Below, in pieces: positions 19,164 through 28,290 of a stretch of DNA of 64,000 bases (position 1 is the first letter of the stretch; each line of letters starts with the position of its first letter). The stretch is from positions 1 to 64,000 of the IMG/VR virus record IMGVR_UViG_3300047510_002172, one strand, 5' to 3'. Source of the DNA: a virus. A model generated the notes under the pieces. It did no database searches, was not told the DNA's origin, and saw nothing but the letters and a program-made list of their open reading frames with translations. A program made the position numbers and the translations under genes.

Positions 19164-20375
19164 TTAAATAACTTTACTAGCAAAAGGGTATGAGCGTCTA
19201 CCCAATAATATAAAAATACCACTACCACCATTACCCCCAGATAAACCGGCTGTGTATACTGGTGTATTCGGTACAGCCATACTTATAAAGCCGGCGGCTG
19301 CACCACCACCACCGCCGCCACTATTTATAGGCCCGTTTTGACCACTTTCAGGTGAACAGGAGCATGTAGAAGCAGTATAGGTCGATCCACCACCTGACCC
19401 ACCAGCATAATAAGTAGTGCCTGCATCCCAAGCAGAGCCACCATAACCACCTAAGGTGTACCAGTTATATGGTGGAAATTCGTATGTATCAGGGGGCTCA
19501 ACATCGTTTAAATAACCAAGAAGACTTCCGGCTCCGCCACCACCAGCTAAATAATACGTTAAAATCTCTCCATCTTTTGCTCGTGGAAATTTTACTATTC
19601 CGGCTCTACCCCCTGTACCTCCTTGAACCGCTGCTAAGTCCCCTGTGGCAGCTACTGAATATGCTGTACCGCCAGGAGAATTTTTAGCTATGCCGCCGCC
19701 GCCGCCAGCCCAGGGATTTTGAAGTCCTCTTTCCCCACTACTCCCTAGTCCTCCTGCATAAGAAGTAAAGCGAAAAGCAGTCGTATGTCCTGTGTAGGAA
19801 GTTGAACTCACTAGTACACTTGCAGTAGAATTTAAAAAGCCGTAACCGAAAGTCCCAAGACCGAAAGATTCCATTTGAAACGTATAACTGTTGGTGTATA
19901 GCCACCCATTTACTCCTCCACCGCTACCATCGGATGCTGAAGTTTCAATACCTGCTGCTGTCGGTGCTGCTGCATTGCCACCGCCAACACTATAAAGAAA
20001 TTGACCATTAATAAAGATAGAAGAGGAGCCGCCTTCCTTTGCGTACCGAGCAGCAGAAACAGCGCCAGGACTATAGGCTCCGATTCCGCCAGCGCCTATA
20101 GTTATAGTTAATACGTCTCCTGCTCTAGCCGGCAAGTTTAATACAGCTACAGCACCTGCACCGCCGCCCCCGCCAGCGTACGAAGTGCTAAACAACCCGG
20201 CGCCTCCGGCGCTACCTCCGCCGCCACCAGAAACTAGTATACCTGTAAGAGAGTAATACCAGCCTGGAACAACAATAGTACTAGAACTTGTTACGACGTC
20301 TAATATTTCAATTTTATTACTAAAAGGTATAACTGAATTAGATAGAGTTTTATTAGATAATAAATTGGAAGACAT
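19164..20375 (-). CDS. Glycine-rich tail fibre adhesin
   Basis: This 403-residue protein has many poly-glycine runs (GGGGGSAGGAG, AGGGGGAGAV, GGGGGIA, SGGGGGGAAAGF) along its length, separated by short variable segments. The architecture, with an N-terminal beta-strand base and Gly-rich loops, recalls the polyglycine sandwich of distal fibre adhesins such as gp38 of S16/T2-type phages, where variable loops between Gly motifs contact the receptor. Homology is inferred from composition only. Two CSCS-type cysteines (near residue 330) might form a disulfide. It follows the 127-residue virion protein after 14 bases and precedes the zinc-ribbon gene by 2 bases. I see no TAAATA box before it. Confidence 0.65.
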   Translation of the reverse strand: MSSNLLSNKTLSNSVIPFSNKIEILDVVTSSSTIVVPGWYYSLTGILVSGGGGGSAGGAGLFSTSYAGGGGGAGAVAVLNLPARAGDVLTITIGAGGIGAYSPGAVSAARYAKEGGSSSIFINGQFLYSVGGGNAAAPTAAGIETSASDGSGGGVNGWLYTNSYTFQMESFGLGTFGYGFLNSTASVLVSSTSYTGHTTAFRFTSYAGGLGSSGERGLQNPWAGGGGGIAKNSPGGTAYSVAATGDLAAVQGGTGGRAGIVKFPRAKDGEILTYYLAGGGGAGSLLGYLNDVEPPDTYEFPPYNWYTLGGYGGSAWDAGTTYYAGGSGGGSTYTASTCSCSPESGQNGPINSGGGGGGAAAGFISMAVPNTPVYTAGLSGGNGGSGIFILLGRRSYPFASKVI

Positions 20376-20389
20376 TTGTATTAATATAA

Positions 20390-20773
20390 TTAAGGGCTAG
20401 CGCTAAGCCAGGAAAGTGTAGGTTCATTCCATATGTAGAACTTACCATCAGTAGGATAAGGCACGGGAGAGTTCCAACCCCATTTTTTATAACTTCCATC
20501 ATGTACTAAAATCCATGAAGGGAAAGGTTGAGCTATATAAAACGCATCGGTAACCGTATCATACCAGTACCCTATACCGGCATATTCATTTCTTATACTA
20601 TTATTATATGAAGTCTGTATCCAAAAAGCAGGATCTCCAACTGCACCAGAATCAATAAAATCTTGTTCAGCTCTAATAACATTAACCACAACACCACGAT
20701 ACCCAGATAGCGTAGTACCGCTTACGTCTATTGTAAACGCAGATAAATTTGCTATATTTGCGTAATGACCCAT
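20390..20773 (-). CDS. Conserved T4-like phage structural protein
   Basis: This 127-residue protein has a characteristic sequence with VIRAEQDFIDSGAVGDPAFW near residues 32-51, a following GIGYWYD motif and a Pro/Trp-rich end (PYPTDGKFYIWNEPTLSW). I recognise this pattern from cyanophages and other marine T4-like myoviruses, where it lies among structural genes and has no assigned role. There are no cysteines and no membrane segment. It lies 1 base after the stop of the 109-residue protein, so the two are likely co-translated. The conserved Trp/Tyr-rich tail may stack on carbohydrate or on a fibre. Function is unknown. Confidence 0.68.
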   Translation of the reverse strand: MGHYANIANLSAFTIDVSGTTLSGYRGVVVNVIRAEQDFIDSGAVGDPAFWIQTSYNNSIRNEYAGIGYWYDTVTDAFYIAQPFPSWILVHDGSYKKWGWNSPVPYPTDGKFYIWNEPTLSWLSASP

Positions 20774-20774
20774 T

Positions 20775-21104
20775 TTATGTTACTTGTGCGCCAAATGCAT
20801 TAAATACCAGATTAGCTGTACTTGCAGAAACTGAAATAACATCAGTTGCAGAAACTGTCATACCTATAGTAATAATTGTTGTATCATTACCTGGTACTGT
20901 TGTAGAATAGGCTATATAATGTTTATTTGCTATAGTTTCTCCGGTAGGGCGTACTGCTATACCATAAGTTGCATTTGCAGATGCTAAATTACATACTGTT
21001 AAAGTTGAAATAACTGCAGTAGTTGCAGCCGGTACAGTATACAAAGTTGTAAGTGTGTTAGCTGTAGGATTACTTTGACCTAAGACTTTATATGATGAAG
21101 GCAT
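20775..21104 (-). CDS. Small conserved beta-sandwich virion protein
   Basis: This 109-residue protein begins MPSSYKVLGQSNP and has the pattern TTLYTVPAATTAVISTLTVC, NLASANATYGIAV, then VPGND and IGMTVSATDVISVSA. I recognise it as a small structural protein frequent in marine T4-like phages. It is entirely beta-rich. The 117-residue protein at 27924-28277 shares the VPGND...T..IG core and similar length, so the two look like distant paralogues that bracket the giant collagen-like gene. A TAAATA box (21115-21120) lies 10 bases upstream of its ATG, beside the stop of the collagen-like gene. A cap or connector for fibres is a plausible inference. Confidence 0.65.
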   Translation of the reverse strand: MPSSYKVLGQSNPTANTLTTLYTVPAATTAVISTLTVCNLASANATYGIAVRPTGETIANKHYIAYSTTVPGNDTTIITIGMTVSATDVISVSASTANLVFNAFGAQVT

Positions 21105-21114
21105 TGTTATAAAT

Positions 21115-21120
21115 TATTTA
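21115..21120 (-). promoter_or_regulatory. TAAATA box after the giant collagen-like gene
   Basis: TAAATA (within AATAAATA) is read on the minus strand 10 bases upstream of the 109-residue gene. It would allow transcription of the downstream small virion genes independently of the 6.8-kb collagen-like gene. Inferred. Confidence 0.4.
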
Positions 21121-24100
21121 TTAACCACCCATTAAAAGAAAAATAGGATCGAAAGGAACTGTTGTGCCGTCAAATGTACCAGTAGCACCAGAATAACCAC
21201 TATATCCTGAATAACCACTTCTACCTGAATAACCACTATAACCAGAATATCCCGATATACCAGTAGTGCCAGTAGTACCGCTATAGCCAGAGTAGCCACT
21301 GTAACCGCTTATGCCGCCCGTACCACTATAACCGGAGTATCCTGAATAACCACTTCTACCTGAATAACCACTATAACCAGAATACCCAGATATACCACCG
21401 GTACCACTATAACCGCTATAACCGCTGAATCCACTTATTCCAGAGTAACCAGAGTAGCCGCTATATCCGCTTATACCGCCTGTACCACTATAACCGCTAT
21501 AACCGGAGAAGCCGCTTATACCAGAATAGCCGCTATAACCAGAGTAGCCTGAAATACCGCCTGTACCTGAGTATCCAGAGTAACCAGAATAACCACTTCT
21601 ACCGGAATAGCCACTATAACCAGAGTAGCCTGAAATACCACCAGTACCAGAATAGCCAGAGTAACCACTAAAGCCTGATATGCCAGAGTAGCCACTATAA
21701 CCAGAGTAACCTGAAATACCACCGGTGCCTGAGTAGCCACTATAACCAGAATAACCGCTTCTACCGGAGTAGCCACTGTAACCAGAGTAACCTGAGACGC
21801 CACCGGTACCGCTGTACCCACTGTAACCAGAGAAACCGCTTATTCCTGAATAGCCGGAATATCCACTATAGCCTGATGTACCACCAGTGCCTGAATAACC
21901 TGAGTAACCACTGAAACCAGATACACCTGAGTAACCAGAATACCCTGAATAGCCTGATGTACCGCCTGTACCAGAGTAGCCTGAGTAACCACTAAACCCG
22001 CTTATACCACTATAACCAGAGTACCCACTATACCCACTAATACCACCTGTACCACTATATCCAGAGTAGCCGCTTCTACCTGAATAACCAGAATAACCGG
22101 AGTAGCCACTTATACCTCCTGTACCAGAGTAGCCGGAGTAACCGCTAAACCCGCTTATACCGGAGTAGCCACTATAGCCTGAATACCCAGAAGTGCCGCC
22201 TGTTCCGGAGTAACCGCTGTAACCTGAAAAACCACTAACACCGCTATAGCCTGAATACCCTGAGTAACCAGAGACACCTCCAGTACCACTATAGCCTGAA
22301 TACCCGCTATAGCCTGACGTACCTATACCAGAGTAGCCACTATAGCCTGAGTACCCACTTCTACCTGAGTAACCAGAATACCCACTAAAACCACTTATGC
22401 CACTATAGCCCGAATATCCTGATGTACCTACACCGCTATAGCCAGAATACCCGCTGAACCCACTCACTCCGCTATAGCCACTGTAACCAGAATACCCACT
22501 GATACCGCCTACACCGCTATAGCCTGAATACCCGCTGAAGCCACTTGTACCTGAGTAACCGCTGTACCCTGAATAACCGCTTAAACCTCCAGTACCACTA
22601 TAGCCTGAGTAACCAGAGTAGCCGCTAAACCCACTTATACCAGAATAACCTGAGTATCCGCTATACCCTGATGTACCTGTTCCGGAATAACCTGAGTATC
22701 CGCTATAGCCTGAAAACCCGCTAATTCCGCTGTAGCCACTGTAGCCGCTGTAGCCCGAAAAGCCTGAAGTGCCTTGACCGCTATAACCGGAGTAGCCTGA
22801 GAACCCGCTTACACCTGAATAACCAGAGTACCCTGAATAGCCAGATACACCACCGGTCCCACTGTATCCACTATAACCGGAATAACCTGAAGTACCTATT
22901 CCAGAGTAACCACTGTAACCCGAGTAACCGCTTCTACCTGAATAACCAGAATAACCGCTATAGCCCGAAAAGCCTGAAGCGCCTTGACCACTGTAGCCGG
23001 AATAACCAGAGAACCCGCTTACACCACTATAGCCTGAATAACCGCTATACCCTGATGAGCCTCCTACACCAGAATAGCCACTGTAACCAGACGTGCCTGT
23101 ACCGCTGTAACCAGAATAACCGGACGTACCTATACCGGAGTATCCGCTATAACCCGAATAGCCACTAAAGCCGCTTATACCGGAATAGCCTGAATACCCG
23201 CTGTAGCCTGAAGTACCTATACCGCTATAACCACTATAACCAGAGAAACCACTAGTACCGCTATAACCACTATAACCTGAAAAGCCTGACAGTCCACTAT
23301 AACCACTATAACCAGAGTATCCGGAAGTGCCTATTCCAGAGTAACCGCTATAACCCGAGTAGCCACTTCTACCGCTGTAACCGGAATAACCGCTATAACC
23401 AGAGTAACCCGATATACCACCTGTACCTGAATAGCCTGAATAACCAGAATACCCACTAAAGCCGCTTACTCCACTATAACCGCTATAACCAGAGTACCCG
23501 CTTAAGCCGCCAGTACCCGAGTAGCCACTATAGCCAGAATAACCACTGAAGCCACTTATACCGGAATAACCTGAGTAGCCACTGTACCCTGACGTACCGC
23601 CTGTGCCTGTTGCACCGGAATAGCCTGAATACCCTGAGAAGCCGCTAATACCGCTATAACCTGAATACCCGCTGTAACCGCTAAAGCCACTTATGCCAGA
23701 ATAACCACTATAGCCGGAATAACCACTAGTACCTACCCCAGAGTAGCCGCTATAACCTGAATAACCACTAAACCCACTTATACCGGAATAACCACTATAA
23801 CCAGAGTAACCTGATACACCGCCTGTACCTGAATAGCCTGAATAACCGGAGTAACCTGAAGTACCTCCTGTCCCAGAATAACCTGAATAACCACTAAAGC
23901 CACTTATACCGGAATAACCTGAGTAGCCACTATAACCAGATGTGCCGATACCTGAATAACCGCTATAGCCTGACGTACCTACACCAGAGTAGCCACTATA
24001 CCCTGAATACCCGCTTCTACCTGAGTAACCACTGTACCCGCTGTAACCTGATGAACCGTCAATTGCAGATGCACCGGAATAACCGCTATAGCCAGAGGTG

Positions 24101-27100
24101 CCTCCGCCGCCTGTTGCTCCAGAATAGCCTGAGTAGCCACTAAAACCGCTTATACCTGAATAACCGGAGTAACCAGAATAACCGCTGAAGCCACTTATAC
24201 CTGAATAACCACTATACCCTGAATACCCTGATGTACCAGTACCTGAGTAGCCACTATAGCCTGAGTAACCACTAAAGCCGCTTATACCGGAATAGCCTGA
24301 ATACCCGCTATAACCTGAGAACCCGCTTATTCCTGAATACCCGCTATAGCCTGATGTACCTCCTGTACCAGCTGCTCCGGAATAACCTGAGTAACCTGAA
24401 AAACCGCTTATTCCTGAATAGCCACTATAGCCAGAGTAACCACTAAAGCCGCTTATACCGGAATAGCCTGAATACCCGCTGTAGCCTGAAGTACCTATAC
24501 CAGAATAACCGCTGTAGCCCGAGTAGCCTGAAGTACCTACGCCCGAGTAGCCGCTATAGCCAGAATAACCACTGAAGCCGCTTACGCCACTATAACCTGA
24601 ATACCCGCTGTAGCCTGATGTACCGCCTGTACCGGCTGCCCCTGAATAACCACTATAACCAGAAGTACCTACCCCGGAATAGCCTGAGTACCCTGAATAA
24701 CCACTAAACCCGCTTATACCGGAATACCCGCTATAGCCTGAATAACCGCTATAGCCGCTTCTACCAGAGTAGCCGCTATACCCAGAGTAGCCACTTGTAC
24801 CTGAATAACCAGAATAGCCTGAAAAACCAGATTGACCGTATGCTACAAGATATGCGCTAAAATGTGTACCGGCACTATCTGCAGTTCCTCCTTGCTGTAT
24901 ATCTACATTAGCTGAGTTACCACTGTAAACAGTAAAGTCAATATAGTCTGTAGTACCGTTTAAATAAATTACTCTACTACCACCCTGACTCTGGCCTACT
25001 GACGTGTTAATAACATCTTGATATATAGCAAATGTATTATTATTCTTTCTTACTTGTGTATTGTATTGATTATTGTTTACAGCCCCTGTAGCCCACCAAA
25101 CGCTTATTTCAACATTATAATACCCAGCAACTGTTGGAGTAAGTCTTTTTGTAGTAGCGTTCCACCAGTTTTTAGTGTCGTGATATGCAACAAATGGTAT
25201 GAGTGTATCGGCTCCGTTGGCGATAGAATAGTTAGCACTTAAAGTACCTACAGTTAAATAATCACTCGGAGACAATACGTTTGATGCTCCGGAATACCCT
25301 GAATATCCACTAAAACCAACAGCCCCGGAATAACCACTATAACCTGATGTGCCGGAATAGCCCGAGTAACCTGAAAAACCACTTATACCTGAGTAACCAC
25401 TATAGCCTGAGTAACCACTACCACCAATAGTACCTGAATAACCACTATAGCCAGAATAGCCTGATTCTCCTTTACCGGAATAACCTGAGTAGCCTGATGT
25501 GCCTACACCAGAGTAACCGCTGTAACCAGAATAACCACTAAACCCACTTATACCGGAATAACCACTATAGCCTGAGTACCCGCTATAACCAGAAGTACCT
25601 GTACCAGAGTAGCCGCTATAACCAGAAAAGCCACTTGTACCGCTGTAACCAGAGTATCCTGAATAACCAGATGTACCTACACCAGAATAGCCGCTGTAAC
25701 CAGAATAACCACTTCTACCTGAATAGCCGCTATAACCTGAGTAACCGCTTACACCACCGACACCAGAGTAGCCGCTATAGCCAGAATAACCTGAAAAACC
25801 ACTCGTACCGGAATAGCCGCTATACCCAGAGTAACCGCTCGCCCCTCCTACACCGCTATAACCTGAGTACCCGCTATAGCCTGAAAAACCACTCGTACCG
25901 GAATACCCACTATATCCTGAAAAACCACTTATACCGCTATACCCACTATAGCCAGAGTAGCCACTTGTACCTCCAGTGCCCGAGTAACCAGAATAACCAC
26001 TGAAACCACTTATACCGGAGTAGCCACTATAACCTGAATAACCAGAAGTACCTGTTCCAGAGTATCCAGAGTAACCACTAAAGCCTGATACCCCAGAGTA
26101 TCCTGAGTAACCACTGTAGCCGGAATAACCAGAAGAACCTGTTCCGCTATAACCTGAATAACCACTAAAGCCACTTGTACCTGAATAACCACTATAGCCA
26201 GAATAACCGCTACCACCAGTAGTACCAGAATACCCACTATACCCTGAATAACCTGAGGTGCCTGTACCACTATAGCCTGAGTATCCACTAAACCCACTTA
26301 TACCTGAGTACCCACTATAGCCTGAATAACCAGAAGTACCTCCTACGCCAGAATAACCGGAGTAGCCACTTCTACCACTATACCCAGAATAACCAGAGAA
26401 ACCACTTACTCCGCTATAGCCGGAATAGCCGGAGTAGCCGGACGTACCTGTACCGGAGTAGCCAGAATAGCCACTAAAACCGCTTACTCCGGAATAGCCA
26501 CTATAACCAGAGTAGCCTGATATACCACCTGTACCTGAATAGCCTGAATACCCGCTAAAGCCTGATATGCCTGAGTACCCGGAATAACCAGAATAGCCGG
26601 AACTACCTTGTCCACTATAACCAGAGTACCCGCTGAAGCCGCTTACCCCACTATACCCGCTATAACCAGAGTAACCTGACACGCCACCTGTACCTGAATA
26701 GCCTGAATACCCGGAGTAGCCGCTTCTACCTGAATAACCGGAGTAGCCTGAATAACCAGAACTACCTTGTCCGCTATAACCAGAGTAGCCTGAAAAACCA
26801 CTTACTCCACTATAGCCTGAATAGCCCGAGTAACCTGATACACCACCTACACCAGAATAGCCGGAATAACCAGAAAAACCGCTTATACCAGAATAACCGC
26901 TATAACCTGAATAGCCAGAACTACCTTGACCACTATAGCCGGAATACCCACTAAAGCCGCTCGTACCGCTATAACCTGAATAACCTGAGTAGCCAGATAC
27001 ACCACCGAACCCAGAATAACCAGAGTAACCAGAGAACCCGCTTATACCAGAATAGCCACTATACCCGCTATAACCAGAACTACCTTGACCACTATAGCCG

Positions 27101-27924
27101 GAATACCCACTTCTACCACTATACCCGCTATAACCAGAGTAGCCTGATAAGCCATCAATACCTGAATAACCAGAATAACCTGACCGGCCAGAATAACCAG
27201 AATAACCACTATAACCTGAAACACCATCTACACCAGAGTAGCCAGAATAACCAGACTGACCCATGTAACCAGAGTAACCACTATAGCCTGATTCTCCTTT
27301 TCCGGAATAACCACTATAACCTGAGTAACCAGAATAGCCGCTGGTTCCGCTGTAACCAGAATACCCGCTATACCCGGAAGCTCCATTAGTACCCGGTACG
27401 CCTCCACCTATTTCATACCAAGACGTACCATCACTAATTAAAGTAAAGCTAGCATTAGTACTAACGGTTTTTGTGGTAACCATTCCATTAAGGTTACCGG
27501 TAAGATCTATACTACTTATTCCTTTATTAACTAAAGTTAAAAATCTACCGCCATATGTGGTTGGATCTGGTAATTGAGCTGTGGTACTACCTGGTGTATC
27601 GAAAAACGCAACAGACGTGTCCCCTAATGGAAAAGTACCAGAAGAAGTATATTGCTCAAGAGCATAAGCTAATGTTTGCGCGCTTAAACCAGATATCTGT
27701 ATTGTATTAGTATTGTCTATGAAAATATTGTTTTCACTTGACCAATACCGAGTACCAGATACATCAGAAGTGACAATGTATCTATATGCATTATTACCAG
27801 AAGGTGCTCCTAAGTTAGGCTCAGCGTTGCTTTGCCCTAAAAACGCATAACGACTTGGATCAGAACTTAACGGAGGTGTTGTTTTTACCCGGCCACTTAA
27901 AAACTGTGGGGTATAATTACTCAT
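21121..27924 (-). CDS. Giant collagen-like fibre protein with internal C1q-like domain
   Basis: This 2267-residue protein is mostly Gly-Tyr-Ser triplets. The head (about 1-180) has a globular virion-type domain containing LSAQTLAYALEQYTSSGTFP. A first collagen-like arm covers about 185-875. A globular domain at about 878-1029 matches a C1q/TNF-type jelly roll (LTPTVAGYYNVEISVWW, VIYLNGTTDYIDF, HFSAYLVAYG). A second arm covers about 1030-2245, and a short tip ends FDPIFLLMGG. Glycine recurs every third residue, but proline is nearly absent from the arms, so a collagen fold would have to be stabilised differently. Interruptions include GTGGTS and GQGSS types. It is coupled by a 1-base overlap to the upstream 117-residue gene. 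A long flexible stalk is inferred. Confidence 0.8.
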   Translation of the reverse strand: MSNYTPQFLSGRVKTTPPLSSDPSRYAFLGQSNAEPNLGAPSGNNAYRYIVTSDVSGTRYWSSENNIFIDNTNTIQISGLSAQTLAYALEQYTSSGTFPLGDTSVAFFDTPGSTTAQLPDPTTYGGRFLTLVNKGISSIDLTGNLNGMVTTKTVSTNASFTLISDGTSWYEIGGGVPGTNGASGYSGYSGYSGTSGYSGYSGYSGYSGKGESGYSGYSGYMGQSGYSGYSGVDGVSGYSGYSGYSGRSGYSGYSGIDGLSGYSGYSGYSGRSGYSGYSGQGSSGYSGYSGYSGISGFSGYSGYSGFGGVSGYSGYSGYSGTSGFSGYSGYSGQGSSGYSGYSGYSGISGFSGYSGYSGVGGVSGYSGYSGYSGVSGFSGYSGYSGQGSSGYSGYSGYSGRSGYSGYSGYSGTGGVSGYSGYSGYSGVSGFSGYSGYSGQGSSGYSGYSGYSGISGFSGYSGYSGTGGISGYSGYSGYSGVSGFSGYSGYSGTGTSGYSGYSGYSGVSGFSGYSGYSGRSGYSGYSGVGGTSGYSGYSGYSGISGFSGYSGYSGTGTSGYSGYSGYSGTTGGSGYSGYSGYSGTSGFSGYSGYSGTGSSGYSGYSGYSGYSGVSGFSGYSGYSGTGTSGYSGYSGYSGISGFSGYSGYSGTGGTSGYSGYSGYSGISGFSGYSGYSGTSGFSGYSGYSGYSGVGGASGYSGYSGYSGTSGFSGYSGYSGYSGVGGVSGYSGYSGYSGRSGYSGYSGYSGVGTSGYSGYSGYSGTSGFSGYSGYSGTGTSGYSGYSGYSGYSGISGFSGYSGYSGYSGVGTSGYSGYSGKGESGYSGYSGYSGTIGGSGYSGYSGYSGISGFSGYSGYSGTSGYSGYSGAVGFSGYSGYSGASNVLSPSDYLTVGTLSANYSIANGADTLIPFVAYHDTKNWWNATTKRLTPTVAGYYNVEISVWWATGAVNNNQYNTQVRKNNNTFAIYQDVINTSVGQSQGGSRVIYLNGTTDYIDFTVYSGNSANVDIQQGGTADSAGTHFSAYLVAYGQSGFSGYSGYSGTSGYSGYSGYSGRSGYSGYSGYSGYSGISGFSGYSGYSGYSGVGTSGYSGYSGAAGTGGTSGYSGYSGYSGVSGFSGYSGYSGYSGVGTSGYSGYSGYSGIGTSGYSGYSGYSGISGFSGYSGYSGYSGISGFSGYSGYSGAAGTGGTSGYSGYSGISGFSGYSGYSGYSGISGFSGYSGYSGYSGTGTSGYSGYSGYSGISGFSGYSGYSGYSGISGFSGYSGYSGATGGGGTSGYSGYSGASAIDGSSGYSGYSGYSGRSGYSGYSGYSGVGTSGYSGYSGIGTSGYSGYSGYSGISGFSGYSGYSGTGGTSGYSGYSGYSGTGGVSGYSGYSGYSGISGFSGYSGYSGYSGVGTSGYSGYSGYSGISGFSGYSGYSGYSGISGFSGYSGYSGATGTGGTSGYSGYSGYSGISGFSGYSGYSGYSGTGGLSGYSGYSGYSGVSGFSGYSGYSGYSGTGGISGYSGYSGYSGYSGRSGYSGYSGYSGIGTSGYSGYSGYSGLSGFSGYSGYSGTSGFSGYSGYSGIGTSGYSGYSGYSGISGFSGYSGYSGYSGIGTSGYSGYSGTGTSGYSGYSGVGGSSGYSGYSGYSGVSGFSGYSGYSGQGASGFSGYSGYSGYSGRSGYSGYSGYSGIGTSGYSGYSGYSGTGGVSGYSGYSGYSGVSGFSGYSGYSGQGTSGFSGYSGYSGYSGISGFSGYSGYSGYSGTGTSGYSGYSGYSGISGFSGYSGYSGYSGTGGLSGYSGYSGYSGTSGFSGYSGYSGVGGISGYSGYSGYSGVSGFSGYSGYSGVGTSGYSGYSGISGFSGYSGYSGRSGYSGYSGYSGIGTSGYSGYSGYSGTGGVSGYSGYSGYSGVSGFSGYSGYSGTGGTSGYSGYSGYSGISGFSGYSGYSGTGGISGYSGYSGYSGRSGYSGYSGTGGISGYSGYSGYSGISGFSGYSGYSGTGGTSGYSGYSGYSGVSGFSGYSGYSGTGGTSGYSGYSGYSGISGFSGYSGYSGTGGVSGYSGYSGYSGRSGYSGYSGYSGTGGISGYSGYSGYSGISGFSGYSGYSGTGGISGYSGYSGYSGRSGYSGYSGYSGTGGISGYSGYSGYSGISGFSGYSGYSGTGGISGYSGYSGYSGISGFSGYSGYSGTGGISGYSGYSGYSGRSGYSGYSGYSGTGGISGYSGYSGYSGTTGTTGISGYSGYSGYSGRSGYSGYSGYSGATGTFDGTTVPFDPIFLLMGG
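21185..24825 (-). repeat. Gly-Tyr-Ser triplet array, distal arm
   Basis: About 3.6 kb encode SGYSGYSG-type triplets in larger units of roughly 26 residues, typically SGYSGYSGYSGISGFSGYSG plus a GTGG-type break. Serine is written with both AGY and TCN codons in mixed order. The DNA is therefore less repetitive than the protein. Confidence 0.85.
25295..27370 (-). repeat. Gly-Tyr-Ser triplet array, proximal arm
   Basis: About 2.1 kb encode the first collagen-like arm before the C1q-like domain. It has the same triplets as the distal arm, with breaks such as GQGSS, GVGGV and GKGES. Both arms are continuous in frame. Confidence 0.85.
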
Positions 27925-28277
27925 TATTGCGTATTAAGAGCTTCTAGAACCGAAAAAGTAATGGTTATACCTGAAGCGCTACTATAAGCAAGTAGCTGAT
28001 CGAATTCTTCTAGAACTAGCTTACCAATAGTTAAGTTGACTGTGTCGTTACCTGGAACTTGAAAGTTTTTAACAATATCGAAGTACTCTTTACCGGTAAC
28101 TGTATAATTATTACCGGATAATCCTAAAGAAACTGTTAAAGTACTAGTAGTTGTGTTACTTGCTAAAGCTGTAAGAATGATAGCGGCGCGATCGAACGGA
28201 GCTTCATAATAAACTGTAGGAGAGCTATCCAGTTTAGCGGATACTCTTCTAAAATAATTCAGTGGTGTTTGCGCCAT
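27924..28277 (-). CDS. Small beta-sandwich virion protein, paralogue of 20775-21104
   Basis: This 117-residue protein has an N-terminal segment (PLNYFRRVSAKLDSSPTVYY) and a beta-rich core with VPGNDTVNLTIGKLVL. That core resembles the 109-residue protein on the other side of the giant collagen-like gene. A TAAGTA box (28285-28290) lies 7 bases upstream of its ATG and includes the stop codon of the preceding gene. Its own stop overlaps the ATG of the collagen-like gene (TAATG), so the two products should be made together. A role as base or assembly partner of the collagen-like fibre is a positional inference. Confidence 0.6.
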   Translation of the reverse strand: MAQTPLNYFRRVSAKLDSSPTVYYEAPFDRAAIILTALASNTTTSTLTVSLGLSGNNYTVTGKEYFDIVKNFQVPGNDTVNLTIGKLVLEEFDQLLAYSSASGITITFSVLEALNTQ

Positions 28278-28284
28278 AAAATAA

Positions 28285-28290
28285 TACTTA
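28285..28290 (-). promoter_or_regulatory. TAAGTA box
   Basis: TAAGTA is read on the minus strand 7 bases upstream of the 117-residue gene. Its first three bases are the stop codon of the beta-helix gene. It is one of several G-variants of the TAAATA box that lie 5-7 bases from a start codon. Confidence 0.35.

Noticed and set aside
21185-27370. CRISPR-like or tandem repeat array
   Set aside because: The periodic pattern is the coding sequence of Gly-Tyr-Ser triplets in one open frame; there are no spacers of constant length or direct repeats separated by unique sequence.
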